A stretch of 64,000 nt of DNA from Streptomyces sp. ISL-36 (GTDB lineage Bacteria > Actinomycetota > Actinomycetes > Streptomycetales > Streptomycetaceae). How positions within the stretch are numbered: the stretch's first letter is position 1; each line of letters starts with the position of its first letter. The notes under the pieces are model-generated. The model had not been told where the DNA came from, ran no database searches, and saw nothing but the letters and a program-made list of their open reading frames with translations. Location of the stretch: the NCBI RefSeq assembly GCF_018614205.1, contig NZ_JAGGOS010000098.1, forward strand, positions 1-64,000, written 5' to 3'. Below, piece by piece: positions 32,940-41,104 of the stretch. The position numbers were made by a program, and so were the translations under genes.

Positions 32940-35239
32940 AGTGTTCCTCCTCGTGCGGGTCGGAAGGAGTCGTGGGCGGCGTTCCCGTGGGCCGCCGGTG
33001 CGCCCTGGTCGGCCACGAAGGAGGCCATCCAGGTCAGGGCGGAGTTCCAGTTGATCGTCAGCTCGTTGGTCGACCAGGACTGGATGTCGTCGATGTAGCA
33101 GAACTGCCCGGTGCAGCCCTGCAGTCTGCTCTGTGCGAGCGGGTCCTGAATGCTCGAGTTCGGGCCGCCGGCCAGCGAGCCGGAGGGCGGCGGAGGCAGC
33201 TTCGGGTCGAGCTGGCGGGCGTACCAGCGGCTGTGCTGGTTCTGCGCGCTGACCTCGCCGTAACCCGTGACGTACGAGATGTTCAGGGCGTTGCGGCCCA
33301 GGATGAAGTCCATGCTCTGGACGGCCCCGTCGCGGTACTTGGCACCGCCGGTGATGTCGTAGGCGGTGGCCAGGACGACCGCGTTGTTGAGGATCTGGTG
33401 GGTGGATCCCCAGTCGTAGGTGTGGCCCTCCGGGGCGTACGGCATGCCGTACGGGTGGGCCTTGAGGGTGGCCAGGTAGCGGTCGGCTCCCTCGCGTACG
33501 GACTGGCGGACCTTGTCGCGGCCGGGCAGCCGGTTCGGGACGGTGGCCAGGTCGAGCCGGGCGGGGACGGCCGTGCGCGCCCAGTCGAAGCTGATCGGCC
33601 CGAAGATGTCGGCGGTGTGGACCGGGGAGTTGAGAATGTGATCCCGGAACTCCCTCCCGCCCGTGGTCAGGTACAGCTCGGTGGCCGCCCAGTAGAACTC
33701 GTCGCTGACGTCACGGTCGGCGTAGGTGCCGCCGCCGATGCCGTCGCTCTCGGAGGCCAGGACGTCGGGGTGCGCGAGGGCCGAGGCCCATGCCGTGCGG
33801 GCGGCGGCGAGCGCGGTGGCGGCGAACCGGGGGTCGTACGGCTTGTACAGGCGGGCCGCCTGGGCGGCGGTCGCCGCGAGGTTCAGGGTGGCCGCGGTGG
33901 TCGGTGGGTGCAGTTCGCGCTTCTGCGGGTCGTCGGCGGGCATCAGCGGCAGCCCGGTCCACTGCTCGTCGTGGATCTTGTGGTGGGCCATGCCGGCGAG
34001 CGGTTCGCCCTCCGGTACCTGCATCTTGAGCAGGAACTCCAGCTCCCAGCGGGCCTCGTCGAGGATGTCCGGGACCTTGTTGCCGCTCTCGGGGATGTTC
34101 AGCGTGCCGTCACCCAGCTTTTCGGCCTGTCCGGTCCGGGCGTGCCGGGCGCGCTCGTAGGTGCTGAGGAGCTGCCAGACGGAGATGCCGCCGTTGACGA
34201 CGTACTTGCCGTGGTCGCCGGCGTCGTACCAGCCGCCGGTGGCGTCGAGTGTGTAGTCGCAGACGCCCGGCTGGCAGGGCACGTTCCCGTCGCCCTGGTT
34301 GGGGGCGATGTCGACGTGACCGGCCTCGCGGCCGTATCCGGGCCGCAGGTCGTCGCGGATCTCCACCCCGCTGCGCTGGGTGTAGTAGAACTTCGCGGCG
34401 TCCAGGCGGAGTCTGTCGTAGGCGGCGGTGCCGATGTCGAAGGGCCGGCTCGTCTCGCCGTCGGCGACCAGGGTGAGGCCCGCCCCGGCGCCGCGGTGGA
34501 CACCGAAGTCGATCGAGTGGACGTTCTGCCCGGAGGAGGGGTCCACGCCGCGCGGCACGCTCCAGCCGCGTGCGACGACGGTGCCGGACGCGTTCTTCAG
34601 CTGCCAGGGCAGCCGCTCGGTCGCGTCGGTGACGAGCGTGGCGTTTTTCGGCCCGCGGGGCAGGTAGGCGACCTGGTTGACCCGGACCCGGGGGCCGGTG
34701 TCGGGTCTGTACTCCTCCGGTGGCACCCCGCCGAGCAGCGACACGTCGTCGAGGCAGAAGCGCCAGGGGTCGGCGCCGCCGCCGAGCTGGAAGGCGACCT
34801 GGCCCTGCGGCGTGTCGACCGGCGAGGTGAAGGTGTAGGTGTACGTGTTGCCGGAGACGCTCACCTGCGGGGTGACCTCGTGGTACGCGTCGTACGGTGC
34901 CACTTGCAGCCCCACGACGGCGCGGACGGAGTTGCCTTCAGGGGCGCCGGTCGCACTGAAGCGGAACCGGTACGACTCTCCCTTGACGAGCGTGAGGTCG
35001 TTCTGGCCGACGGCGGCGTCCCAGCGGTTCGCCGTGCCCCCGGGCACGTCGGCGCAGAGTCTGCCGTCGGCCGGCCCGACGGTGACGTTGTTCGTCCACC
35101 ACGAGTCGGTGCCGGTGTCGAAGGTGCCGTTCCTGACCTGCTCCACCTCGTCCGCCCCTGCCGGGCCGGCGGGCACCGCGGTGAGCCCCGCCGCCAGCAG
35201 GGCCGTCAGAGACAGCAGGGCGGTTCTGCGTTTGTTCAC
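32936..35239 (-). CDS. GH9 cellulase with CBM4-like and Ig-like domains
   Basis: A 767-residue secreted glucanase. A signal of about 32 residues precedes a CBM4_9-type module (about 35-175), a CelD_N Ig-like domain (about 190-280), and the GH9 (alpha/alpha)6 barrel with D339 and D342 in YDAGDHGKYV and the late acid Glu in NELTINWNSAL. Enzymes of this layout are processive endoglucanases or cellobiohydrolases. GTG 35239 has GAGGAG upstream; the upstream ATG-initiated extension would cross the promoter and CebR box. It is the first gene of a two-gene operon with the GH5 enzyme. Confidence 0.93.
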   Translation of the reverse strand: MNKRRTALLSLTALLAAGLTAVPAGPAGADEVEQVRNGTFDTGTDSWWTNNVTVGPADGRLCADVPGGTANRWDAAVGQNDLTLVKGESYRFRFSATGAPEGNSVRAVVGLQVAPYDAYHEVTPQVSVSGNTYTYTFTSPVDTPQGQVAFQLGGGADPWRFCLDDVSLLGGVPPEEYRPDTGPRVRVNQVAYLPRGPKNATLVTDATERLPWQLKNASGTVVARGWSVPRGVDPSSGQNVHSIDFGVHRGAGAGLTLVADGETSRPFDIGTAAYDRLRLDAAKFYYTQRSGVEIRDDLRPGYGREAGHVDIAPNQGDGNVPCQPGVCDYTLDATGGWYDAGDHGKYVVNGGISVWQLLSTYERARHARTGQAEKLGDGTLNIPESGNKVPDILDEARWELEFLLKMQVPEGEPLAGMAHHKIHDEQWTGLPLMPADDPQKRELHPPTTAATLNLAATAAQAARLYKPYDPRFAATALAAARTAWASALAHPDVLASESDGIGGGTYADRDVSDEFYWAATELYLTTGGREFRDHILNSPVHTADIFGPISFDWARTAVPARLDLATVPNRLPGRDKVRQSVREGADRYLATLKAHPYGMPYAPEGHTYDWGSTHQILNNAVVLATAYDITGGAKYRDGAVQSMDFILGRNALNISYVTGYGEVSAQNQHSRWYARQLDPKLPPPPSGSLAGGPNSSIQDPLAQSRLQGCTGQFCYIDDIQSWSTNELTINWNSALTWMASFVADQGAPAAHGNAAHDSFRPARGGTL

Positions 35240-35278
35240 GTCTCGGCTCCTCACAGGAGACAGGGAGCGACTCAGGAA

Positions 35279-35292
35279 TGGGAGCGCTCCCA
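35279..35292. promoter_or_regulatory. CebR operator before GH9
   Basis: TGGGAGCGCTCCCA, the exact 14-bp palindrome known for CebR/CelR control of actinobacterial cellulase and cellobiose genes. It lies 40 nt upstream of the GH9 start and 299 nt upstream of cebR. Confidence 0.92.
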
Positions 35293-35484
35293 TCGGGCGG
35301 GGGTCATACTTGTGGCTGGAGTGCCGAGCCGTCAACGACCCGGACAGGACCCGCTGCACGGGGATGCGCGAGCAACTCGTCTCCCCGGCATGTGCGTCGG
35401 GGTCGCCAGGGGTCCCCGCGAGCGCCGTTCTCCCTGCCGAGGAGGGGCGGATTCCGCTCGGCCCGCCCTTCCGTGGCCCCCGCC

Positions 35485-35547
35485 CGCGGAGGCGTACCGG
35501 CCGACCGCGGAGGCGTACCGGCCGATCGCGGAGATGTAGCGGTCGAG
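35485..35547. repeat. 21-bp tandem repeat, 3 copies
   Basis: Units at 35485-35505, 35506-35526 and 35527-35547, beginning CGCGGAG; the first two differ at one base, the third at several. They lie just upstream of the cebR -10 (TAAGAT, 35562-35567). Confidence 0.8.
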
Positions 35548-35590
35548 CGCGCGACGGGCCGTAAGATCGGGTGCTCTTGGGGGTGTCAAT

Positions 35591-36613
35591 ATGCTGAAAC
35601 GCAGTTCGGGCACACCGACGCTGGAGGAAGTGGCCGCCCTCGCGGGAGTGGGGCGGGGCACGGTCTCCCGAGTGATCAACAAAGCGTCAGGTGTCAGGGA
35701 GTCCACCCGCCGTGCCGTGCAGCGTGCCATCGACGAACTGGGCTACGTGCCCAACATGGCGGCACGTTCCCTGGCCGGGCGACCCGCCGGCGCTGTCGCG
35801 CTGGTGATGACGAAGACGGACTGGCGACTGTTCGGAGAGCCGTTCTTCTCGGAGGTCGTGCGAGCGGTCGGGGACGCCCTGTCCGAGGCGGGCCTGCAGC
35901 TGTTGCTCACCCTCGTCCGCACGGACGACGAGCGGCAGCGGCTCGTGGAGTACGTGCGCGGAGGCCGGGTCGACGGGGTGCTGCTGATGTCGGTGCGGGC
36001 CGAGGACGTCCTGCCCGACATGCTCGCCGACGCGGGGCTGCCCACGGTGCTGCTGGGCAGGCGCTCGGGTGACGAGCGGGTGACCTACGTGGACACGGAC
36101 AACGTCGGCGGCGCGCGCGCCGCGGTCGTCCACCTGGTCGAGGGCGGGCGGAAGGCCATCGCCGCGATCACCGGACCGCCCGATATGTACGTCGCCCGGT
36201 GCAGACTGCGGGGCTACCAGGAGGCGCTCGCTGATGCCGGGCTCCACGAGGTGCCGTCGCTGGTCGCGGAGGGCGATTTCACCGAGGCCAGCGGGCGGCG
36301 GGCGATGGCCGAGCTCATCGATCGGCACCCCGAGGTCGACGCCGTATTCGCCGCGTCCGACAGCATGGCCGCCGGAGCGCTGACCGCCCTGCTCGCGGCG
36401 GGGCGGAGGGTGCCGGAGGACGTCGCGGTGGTCGGCTTCGACGACTTCGAGCTGGCCGAGCAGACGGAGCCCCCGCTGACCACCGTCCGTCAGCCGATGG
36501 AGGAGATCGGCCGGACGATGGTACGGCTGCTGCTGGAGGAGATGGAGCAGCCGGAGGTGGCCTGGCGTCATGTGATCCTGCGAACCCGGCTGATGGTGCG
36601 CGGATCGGCCTGA
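35591..36613 (+). CDS. cebR: LacI-family cellulose/cellobiose repressor CebR
   Basis: A 340-residue LacI regulator. The HTH is residues 8-32 (TLEEVAALAGVGRGTVSRVIN), followed by the hinge helix NMAARSLAGRP; the periplasmic-binding-like core runs from about 65 and ends with PLTTVRQPMEEIGR. CebR releases TGGGAGCGCTCCCA sites on binding cellobiose. Four such sites lie within 1.7 kb, which is strong support for the name, though orthology to the canonical cebEFG-linked CebR is not shown and no cebEFG transporter is adjacent. Start ATG 35591 follows GGGGGTG; TAAGAT lies at 35562. Divergent from the cellulase operon. Confidence 0.85.
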   Translation: MLKRSSGTPTLEEVAALAGVGRGTVSRVINKASGVRESTRRAVQRAIDELGYVPNMAARSLAGRPAGAVALVMTKTDWRLFGEPFFSEVVRAVGDALSEAGLQLLLTLVRTDDERQRLVEYVRGGRVDGVLLMSVRAEDVLPDMLADAGLPTVLLGRRSGDERVTYVDTDNVGGARAAVVHLVEGGRKAIAAITGPPDMYVARCRLRGYQEALADAGLHEVPSLVAEGDFTEASGRRAMAELIDRHPEVDAVFAASDSMAAGALTALLAAGRRVPEDVAVVGFDDFELAEQTEPPLTTVRQPMEEIGRTMVRLLLEEMEQPEVAWRHVILRTRLMVRGSA

Positions 36614-36784
36614 GGGCCTTCGGGCAGCGCCCCGGCCGGTCGGGCCACCGGTCGTCCCTGCCTTGGCCGAACGGCGCGACGGCTCGCAGGTGTCCCGCCG
36701 GGTAGCGGGGGAGGGCGCCGCCCGGGGCGGCCCTGTAGGTCCACGCGGGCGGCACCTCTGAAGGCGGACGGGCTGAGGTGGTTT

Positions 36785-36798
36785 CGGGAGCGCTCCCA
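36785..36798. promoter_or_regulatory. CebR box (one mismatch)
   Basis: CGGGAGCGCTCCCA, perfect in the 12-bp core. It lies 272 nt upstream of the truncated GH3 gene. Confidence 0.85.
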
Positions 36799-36941
36799 AA
36801 ACCGCCCCGCCTCGACGGAGTTGCGATCGGAACTCGCTCTGGTTTGTGACCTGCCCCTTTGAATTCCCTTCGACGCGTTCGACGCCGATGGCTTGTCAGG
36901 GACACCGCGACACTCCTACAGTCCCCTCCGAACCCAGTGAG

Positions 36942-36980
36942 TGGGAGCGCTCCCAGGGCGGGAGTTCGGGAGCGCTCCCG
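36942..36980. promoter_or_regulatory. Two CebR boxes before the GH3 remnant
   Basis: TGGGAGCGCTCCCA (36942-36955) and CGGGAGCGCTCCCG (36967-36980), 25 bp apart centre to centre. No other gene start lies between them and the GH3 remnant at 37070. Confidence 0.9.
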
Positions 36981-37069
36981 AGTTCTTGATCGTTCAGCGC
37001 TGTACCGAGAGGGGGCGCGGCCCGGCCCCGCCCCAGCCCCGTCCGGCCCACACCCGGAAAGGCCTCGCC

Positions 37070-37552
37070 ATGAGCCCGAGCCTCTTATCGCTGTCCTTCC
37101 GGCCCGCGACCCTCGCCGCCCTGTGCGCCGCCGTCCTGTGCGCCGCCGTCCTCGCCGTGACCGGCCTGACCCGCCTGTCCGGCGCCGCACCGCACGTCGC
37201 ACCGCACGTCGACCCGCACGGCGACCCGCACGTCGACCCGCACGGCGAACCGCACGTAGAACCGCTGTCCGCCGTGGCCCTGCCGCATCAGGACCCGTCC
37301 CTCCCGGTGGCGGGGCGGGTCGACGACCTGCCGGCGCGGATGACGCTCGACGACGAACTCGGGCAGATGGCCCAGGCCGAGAAGGGCTCCCTCGTCCCGT
37401 CGTCGGACCTCGCCACCTACCGCATCGGATCGGTGCTCTCCGGCGGCGACTCCATGGTCAGCCCGAACACCGCCCGGACCTGGGCGGACACGTACGACTC
37501 CTTGCAGCGGACAGCGAGCATGAGGACCGACCCGACCAGATCCGCTTCCTGA
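37070..37552 (+). pseudogene. Truncated GH3 beta-glucosidase
   Basis: A 160-residue frame. After a membrane-anchor/signal segment (LAALCAAVLCAAVLAVTG) and a His/Pro repeat (PHVDPHGDPHVDPHGEPH), residues 86-150 read as the conserved opening of secreted GH3 enzymes: RMTLDDELGQMAQAEKGSL, YRIGSVLSGGDSMVSPNTAR and TWADTYDSLQRTA. The frame then breaks into SMRTDPTRSAS and stops. The remaining ~600 residues, including the catalytic Asp, are missing. It keeps its start, ribosome site (GGAAAGG) and three CebR boxes, so a short secreted peptide could still be made. Deletion or frameshift plus deletion is likely. Confidence 0.75.
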
Positions 37553-37938
37553 TGGTCGGCCAGGCCGGATGGTCCCACCCGACACGCCGGTCGCCGGTGC
37601 GGACGCCTACCCGGAAGTGGCTTCTCCGCCGGCTCGCTGGGTGCAGGACGGGACACGGGCGACATCCAGGTCTGTCTGGCTAAGTCGGGCTGGTCGGCCT
37701 TCGGCGAGGTCGGCGACCACAGCCGTACGACCGCGTCTTCCCGCACCGACGCTCCGGCGATCACCGGCCGTGCGGGCACCGCACGCCGCCCGCCTGATCC
37801 GCACCTCCCCACCCGAGCCCCCCTGCCCGATCCGGCGGACCGCTCCCCGGGCGGGCAGGGGTCCCGATGACCGGAAAGCGAGCCGCAAGGAGGCAAGCAA
37901 GGCCCCGAACCACTCCCACACAGGCACAGGAGACACCC
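37553..37938 (+). other. Gap between GH3 remnant and LPMO with decayed coding
   Basis: No intact gene. One forward frame near 37616-37740 reads GSGFSAGSLGAGRDTGDIQV then CLAKSGWSAFGEVGDHS without a start; it may be residue of the lost GH3 gene or another secreted protein. No CebR box is visible. The LPMO ribosome site AGGAG is at 37928-37932. Confidence 0.4.
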
Positions 37939-39057
37939 ATGGCTCGACGCAAGAAGCGACTGCTCTCGCTGGCGGCGGTCTTCGCGACCCTACTCGGCGG
38001 AATCGGTCTGGCCCTGCTGGGTCACAGCAGCGCCCAGGCGCACGGCGTCACGATGATGCCCGGATCGCGCACCTACCTCTGCTACCTCGACGCCAAGACC
38101 AGCACCGGCTCGATGGATCCGACCAACCCGGCCTGCCGGGCGGCGCTCGACGAGAGCGGCGCCTCGTCGCTCTACAACTGGTTCGCCGTGCTCGACTCCA
38201 ACGCGGGCGGACGCGGCCCCGGTTACGTTCCGGACGGAAAGCTGTGCAGCGCCGGCGACCGGTCGCCGTACAACTTCACCGGATACAACGCAGCCCGTGC
38301 GGACTGGCCCCGAACGCACCTGACGTCCGGGAAGGCGATCCAGGTCAAGCACAGCAACTGGGCCGCGCACCCGGGCTCCTTCCGGGTCTACGTTTCCAAG
38401 CCCGGATACTCGCCGAGCACCGAACTGGGCTGGGACGACCTGGAGTTGATCCAGACCGTCACCAACCCGCCGCAGACCGGCTCTCCCGGCACGGACGGTG
38501 GCCACTACTACTGGAACCTGAACCTGCCCTCGGGCCGCTCGGGCGACGCGGTGATGTTCATCCAGTGGGTGCGCTCGGACAGCCAGGAGAACTTCTTCTC
38601 CTGCTCCGACATCGTCTTCGACGGCGGCAACGGCGAGGTCACCGGTATCCGCGGCTCGGGCGGCACGCCGACCCCGACCCCGACTCCCACTCCCACCCCG
38701 ACTCCCACCCCGACTCCCACCCCGACTCCCACCCCGACCGATCCGCACACCGGGTGCATGGCCGTCTACAAGGTGACCAACGCCTGGAACGGTGGCTTCC
38801 AGGGCTCCGTCGAGGTGATGAACCACGCCACGACGGCACGTGACGGCTGGGCCGTGAAGTGGAAGCCCGGCGCCGGCACGAAACTCAACAGTGTCTGGAA
38901 CGGAGCTCTGACTACCGGATCCGACGGCACGCTCACCGTCGCGAACCTCGACTACAACCGGACCATCCCGCCGGACGGCAGCGTCACGTTCGGCTTCACG
39001 GCGACCTCGACCGGCAACGACTTCCCGGCCGGCTCGATCGGCTGCGTCACCCCGTAG
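37939..39057 (+). CDS. AA10 lytic polysaccharide monooxygenase with CBM2
   Basis: A 372-residue secreted copper enzyme that oxidatively cleaves cellulose (or chitin). Signal cleavage after SAQA exposes H35 as the mature N-terminus; with H144 (AAHPGSFRVYV) it forms the copper histidine brace. The catalytic domain runs to about 232; a (Thr-Pro)n linker of about 25 residues follows, then a C-terminal CBM2 at about 275-372 (CMAVYKVTNAWNGGFQGSVEV). The CBM2 partner and cellulase neighbours favour cellulose. ATG 37939 has AGGAG 6 nt upstream. It is followed by a clear terminator. Confidence 0.94.
   Translation: MARRKKRLLSLAAVFATLLGGIGLALLGHSSAQAHGVTMMPGSRTYLCYLDAKTSTGSMDPTNPACRAALDESGASSLYNWFAVLDSNAGGRGPGYVPDGKLCSAGDRSPYNFTGYNAARADWPRTHLTSGKAIQVKHSNWAAHPGSFRVYVSKPGYSPSTELGWDDLELIQTVTNPPQTGSPGTDGGHYYWNLNLPSGRSGDAVMFIQWVRSDSQENFFSCSDIVFDGGNGEVTGIRGSGGTPTPTPTPTPTPTPTPTPTPTPTPTDPHTGCMAVYKVTNAWNGGFQGSVEVMNHATTARDGWAVKWKPGAGTKLNSVWNGALTTGSDGTLTVANLDYNRTIPPDGSVTFGFTATSTGNDFPAGSIGCVTP
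38665..38740 (+). repeat. Thr-Pro linker microsatellite in the LPMO
   Basis: Repeats of ACCCCG/ACTCCC encode about 13 Thr-Pro pairs joining the AA10 and CBM2 domains. Prone to length change. Confidence 0.85.
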
Positions 39058-39071
39058 CCGCTGAAGGAGGG

Positions 39072-39106
39072 AGCGCCGCTTCCCGCCACGCACGGGAGGC
39101 GGCGCT
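39072..39106 (+). terminator. Terminator of the LPMO gene
   Basis: A 14-bp stem, 39072-39085 with 39093-39106 (AGCGCCGC outer arm, one G-T pair), loop CCACGCA. It begins 15 nt after the stop. Confidence 0.8.
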
Positions 39107-39417
39107 GCCCCGCACAGCGGCGAGGCACCCGGGAATGGCGAGATCATCGCGGCCGGCGGGAGTACCGCCGCCGCGACCCTCGGCACAACCGGTGCCAACG
39201 GCCTCGCCGGTCCGTCCGGCCCCGGCGACGGCAGGCGTCCACGAGCCCCGGCCGCCCGCGGACGGGTCGTCCCGGACGGGTCAGTCGGCCGTCCTGAGGC
39301 TGCGCACCGTGTGGGGTGCGGTGTAAGAGGTCCTAACAAAGGTGTTGGACGTGTCGGTGGGTGGATGAGGCAGGTGGCGAGGCCGAGGAAGGCTTCGTGG
39401 ATGTCGTCGCGTCGTGC
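39107..39417. other. Gap with a transposase-like 3' trace
   Basis: No gene to 39326. On the minus strand, about 39345-39417 reads HDDIHEAFLGLATCLIHPPT, like the C-terminal end of IS5-type transposases, ending beside GGTCCTAACAAAGG (39329-39342). Probably the edge of an older IS copy. Confidence 0.35.
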
Positions 39418-39669
39418 TCACCGGACGCGCAGGCGGCGAAAACCACAAGGGCCACGAGGAACAGGCCTCCAAGGGCGTCGACAAGGCTGGTGACTCGCTC
39501 CCACGTCCTTCTCGGAGCGCAGCTGGACCTCCAGGTCGCCCGTGCCGTGATGGCCCAGCCCCGTCACGTCCCGGGTGAAGCCCGGTACGAGCTCGACCGT
39601 GGCCGGCTGGACCTTGAGGTACACCAGCAGCTTGTCCTGCCGTCCAGTGAGCGTTTTCAGCGTGGCCAC
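39418..39669 (-). pseudogene. DUF5655-like remnant, interrupted by an IS element
   Basis: The minus frame carries LLVYLKVQPATVELVPGFTR and DVTGLGHHGTGDLEVQLRSE, the conserved C-terminal half of DUF5655 domains. A one-base shift after SEKDV moves the expected ERVTSLVDA into another frame. The first residues (MATLKTLTG) come from the inverted repeat of the IS, so the true 5' part was displaced. Both frameshift and insertion mark it dead. Confidence 0.5.
39645..39659 (+). repeat. Left terminal inverted repeat of the IS
   Basis: CAGTGAGCGTTTTCA; identical to the reverse complement of 40523-40537. Confidence 0.85.
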
Positions 39670-39745
39670 TGATCGGGTGAGGGGGGCGGGGTGAGGGCGG
39701 GGTCCGCAACGGGCAGGGCTCCCGTGCCGTTGAGGAAGGTGTTCG

Positions 39746-40525
39746 ATGCCTCAACCCACCGGCACAGGAGCCCTGTTGGTTCCCTATCCTGCCGCACTCG
39801 ACCTGCCCCACGCCCTGGTCGAGTGGGTCACGATGCTCATCGTCACCCGTGACGGTGACCGGCCGTGCAAACTCCCGCCGCACCAGCGAGCGCTGGTCGC
39901 TCTTGTGTACCTGCGCCGCCACGACACCCTCGCCCGCATCGCGGCCGGATTCGGGATATCCGTCGGCACCGCCCACGCCTACGTCACGGCCGTCACCGGC
40001 CTGCTCGCCGGCCGCGCCCCCGGCCTGCTGAAGACTCTGCGCGAACACGATCCCGACTTCGTCCTGCTCGACGGCACCCTCGCCGAGTGCGACCGCGCCG
40101 GCGACAGCCGCGCCGACTACTCCGCCAAGCACCGCCGCCACGGCGTGAACATCCAGGTCGTCACCGATCCGGACGGGCAGGTGCTGTGGATCTCACCCGC
40201 CTCGCCGGGCCGCACCCACGACCTGACCGCCGCACGCATCCACAAGATCATCCGAATCTGCGAACGCCAGGGCGTCCCGATCCTTGCCGACCGCGCCTAC
40301 ACCGGCGCCGGGCCCTGGGTCACCACCGGCCTCAGACGGCCACCGGGCGGCGAACTCACCCCCACCCAACGCACCGTGAACCGCGCCCTGGCCCAGGCCC
40401 GAGCGCCCGTCGAGCGTGGCATGGCACGGCTGAAGTCCTGGCAAATCTTCCGCAGATCCCGCATCAGCCCCAACCGGATGACCGTCATCACCAAGGCCGT
40501 CCTCACCCTGGAGAGGCAACGGTGA
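39746..40525 (+). CDS. DDE transposase (IS5-like, DDE_Tnp_4)
   Basis: A 259-residue transposase. An N-terminal HTH (about 45-85, HDTLARIAAGFGISVGTAHAY) precedes the RNase H-like core. The likely triad is D in VLLDGTLAECD (about 108), D in ILADRAYTG (about 185) and E in APVERGMARLKSW (about 226). The stop lies within the right inverted repeat, as is usual for compact IS elements. ATG 39746 has GAGGAAGG upstream. The frame is intact, so the copy may still be active. Confidence 0.9.
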   Translation: MPQPTGTGALLVPYPAALDLPHALVEWVTMLIVTRDGDRPCKLPPHQRALVALVYLRRHDTLARIAAGFGISVGTAHAYVTAVTGLLAGRAPGLLKTLREHDPDFVLLDGTLAECDRAGDSRADYSAKHRRHGVNIQVVTDPDGQVLWISPASPGRTHDLTAARIHKIIRICERQGVPILADRAYTGAGPWVTTGLRRPPGGELTPTQRTVNRALAQARAPVERGMARLKSWQIFRRSRISPNRMTVITKAVLTLERQR

Positions 40526-40537
40526 AAACGCTCACTG
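40523..40537 (-). repeat. Right terminal inverted repeat of the IS
   Basis: TGAAAACGCTCACTG, mirror of the left end; overlaps the transposase stop. Confidence 0.85.
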
Positions 40538-40666
40538 CTTCAAGCCGGCCTCCGATCCGCGACGCTGAGCGAATCGAAGCACGGAGGAGGCTCAAGTCCA
40601 TCGATATGCACACCTTGGCACAACTGCCGTGCAGGGGAGCCAGAAGGGGACTCTTAGTTCAGAGAA

Positions 40667-40714
40667 GACCTCTGGGTTTGAGCCCAGCGAGCTGCCTAAC
40701 TGCTCCACCCGGCG
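40667..40714 (-). pseudogene. tRNA-fMet-like 5' fragment
   Basis: The minus strand reads like the first two thirds of an actinobacterial initiator tRNA: a GGGTGGAGCAG acceptor/D-arm start, AGGCAGCTCGCTGGGCTC, then CCCAGAGGTC. The anticodon loop is one base short (CTCAAA for CTCATAA) and the T-arm is absent, replaced by unrelated sequence. A tRNA-derived remnant, perhaps an att-site relic; not functional. Confidence 0.55.
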
Positions 40715-40794
40715 AGTTCCTACGGTACGGGTGGCCCGGTTCGCGGGCCGGCGAATTTTCACGGCGGTCGGGGCGCGGTGAGGGGCGGGACCGG

Positions 40795-40866
40795 GGTCGG
40801 GGGCGCGGTGCGGGTCGGGGGCGCGGTGCGGGTCTGGGGCGCCGTGCGGGTCTGGGGCGGGGTCGG
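40795..40866. repeat. 18-bp tandem repeat, about 4 copies
   Basis: GGTCGGGGGCGCGGTGCG at 40795-40812 and 40813-40830 (identical), then two diverged copies to 40866. It is in the non-coding stretch between the tRNA fragment and the lipoprotein gene; the rest of 40538-41041 holds nothing I can name. Confidence 0.8.
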
Positions 40867-41041
40867 CCGATCGGTTGACCCCTTGGTCCACCGGACGGCG
40901 CTCCACCGGCATCCGATGGGGCGACCCGGGCGGGGTCGCGCCGGGCGCAGGGTGGGGGAAAGGGTTCTGCGGCTCCCGTCGACACGCCGTCGACACTCGG
41001 TCGGGGCGCACGACTCGGCCTCATCGTGAAGGGACGACTCC

Positions 41042-41104
41042 ATGCACGCCAAGGACCGGCTTCCGCTGCGGCAGCCCACCGCGGGGCGGGGCAACTCCCG
41101 ATGA
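41042..41104 (+). CDS. Short upstream ORF coupled to the lipoprotein gene
   Basis: A 20-codon frame, MHAKDRLPLRQPTAGRGNSR, with AAGGGA 7 nt before its ATG; its TGA overlaps the lipoprotein ATG (ATGA). The lipoprotein start lacks its own good ribosome site, so translation of this ORF could deliver ribosomes to it. The MHAKD start resembles DinB-like proteins, so it could also be a truncated relic. Confidence 0.35.
   Translation: MHAKDRLPLRQPTAGRGNSR

Larger units (their letters stand above)
39645..40537 (+). mobile_element. IS5-family-like insertion sequence, 893 bp
   Basis: Ends are perfect 15-bp inverted repeats: CAGTGAGCGTTTTCA (39645-39659) and TGAAAACGCTCACTG (40523-40537). It holds one transposase gene filling most of the length. 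Flanking bases (GTC left, CTT right) do not show a clear target duplication. It sits in a DUF5655 remnant. Confidence 0.85.

Noticed and set aside
40795..40866. CRISPR or iteron array
   Set aside because: Contiguous 18-bp units with no spacers, no cas or rep gene nearby.
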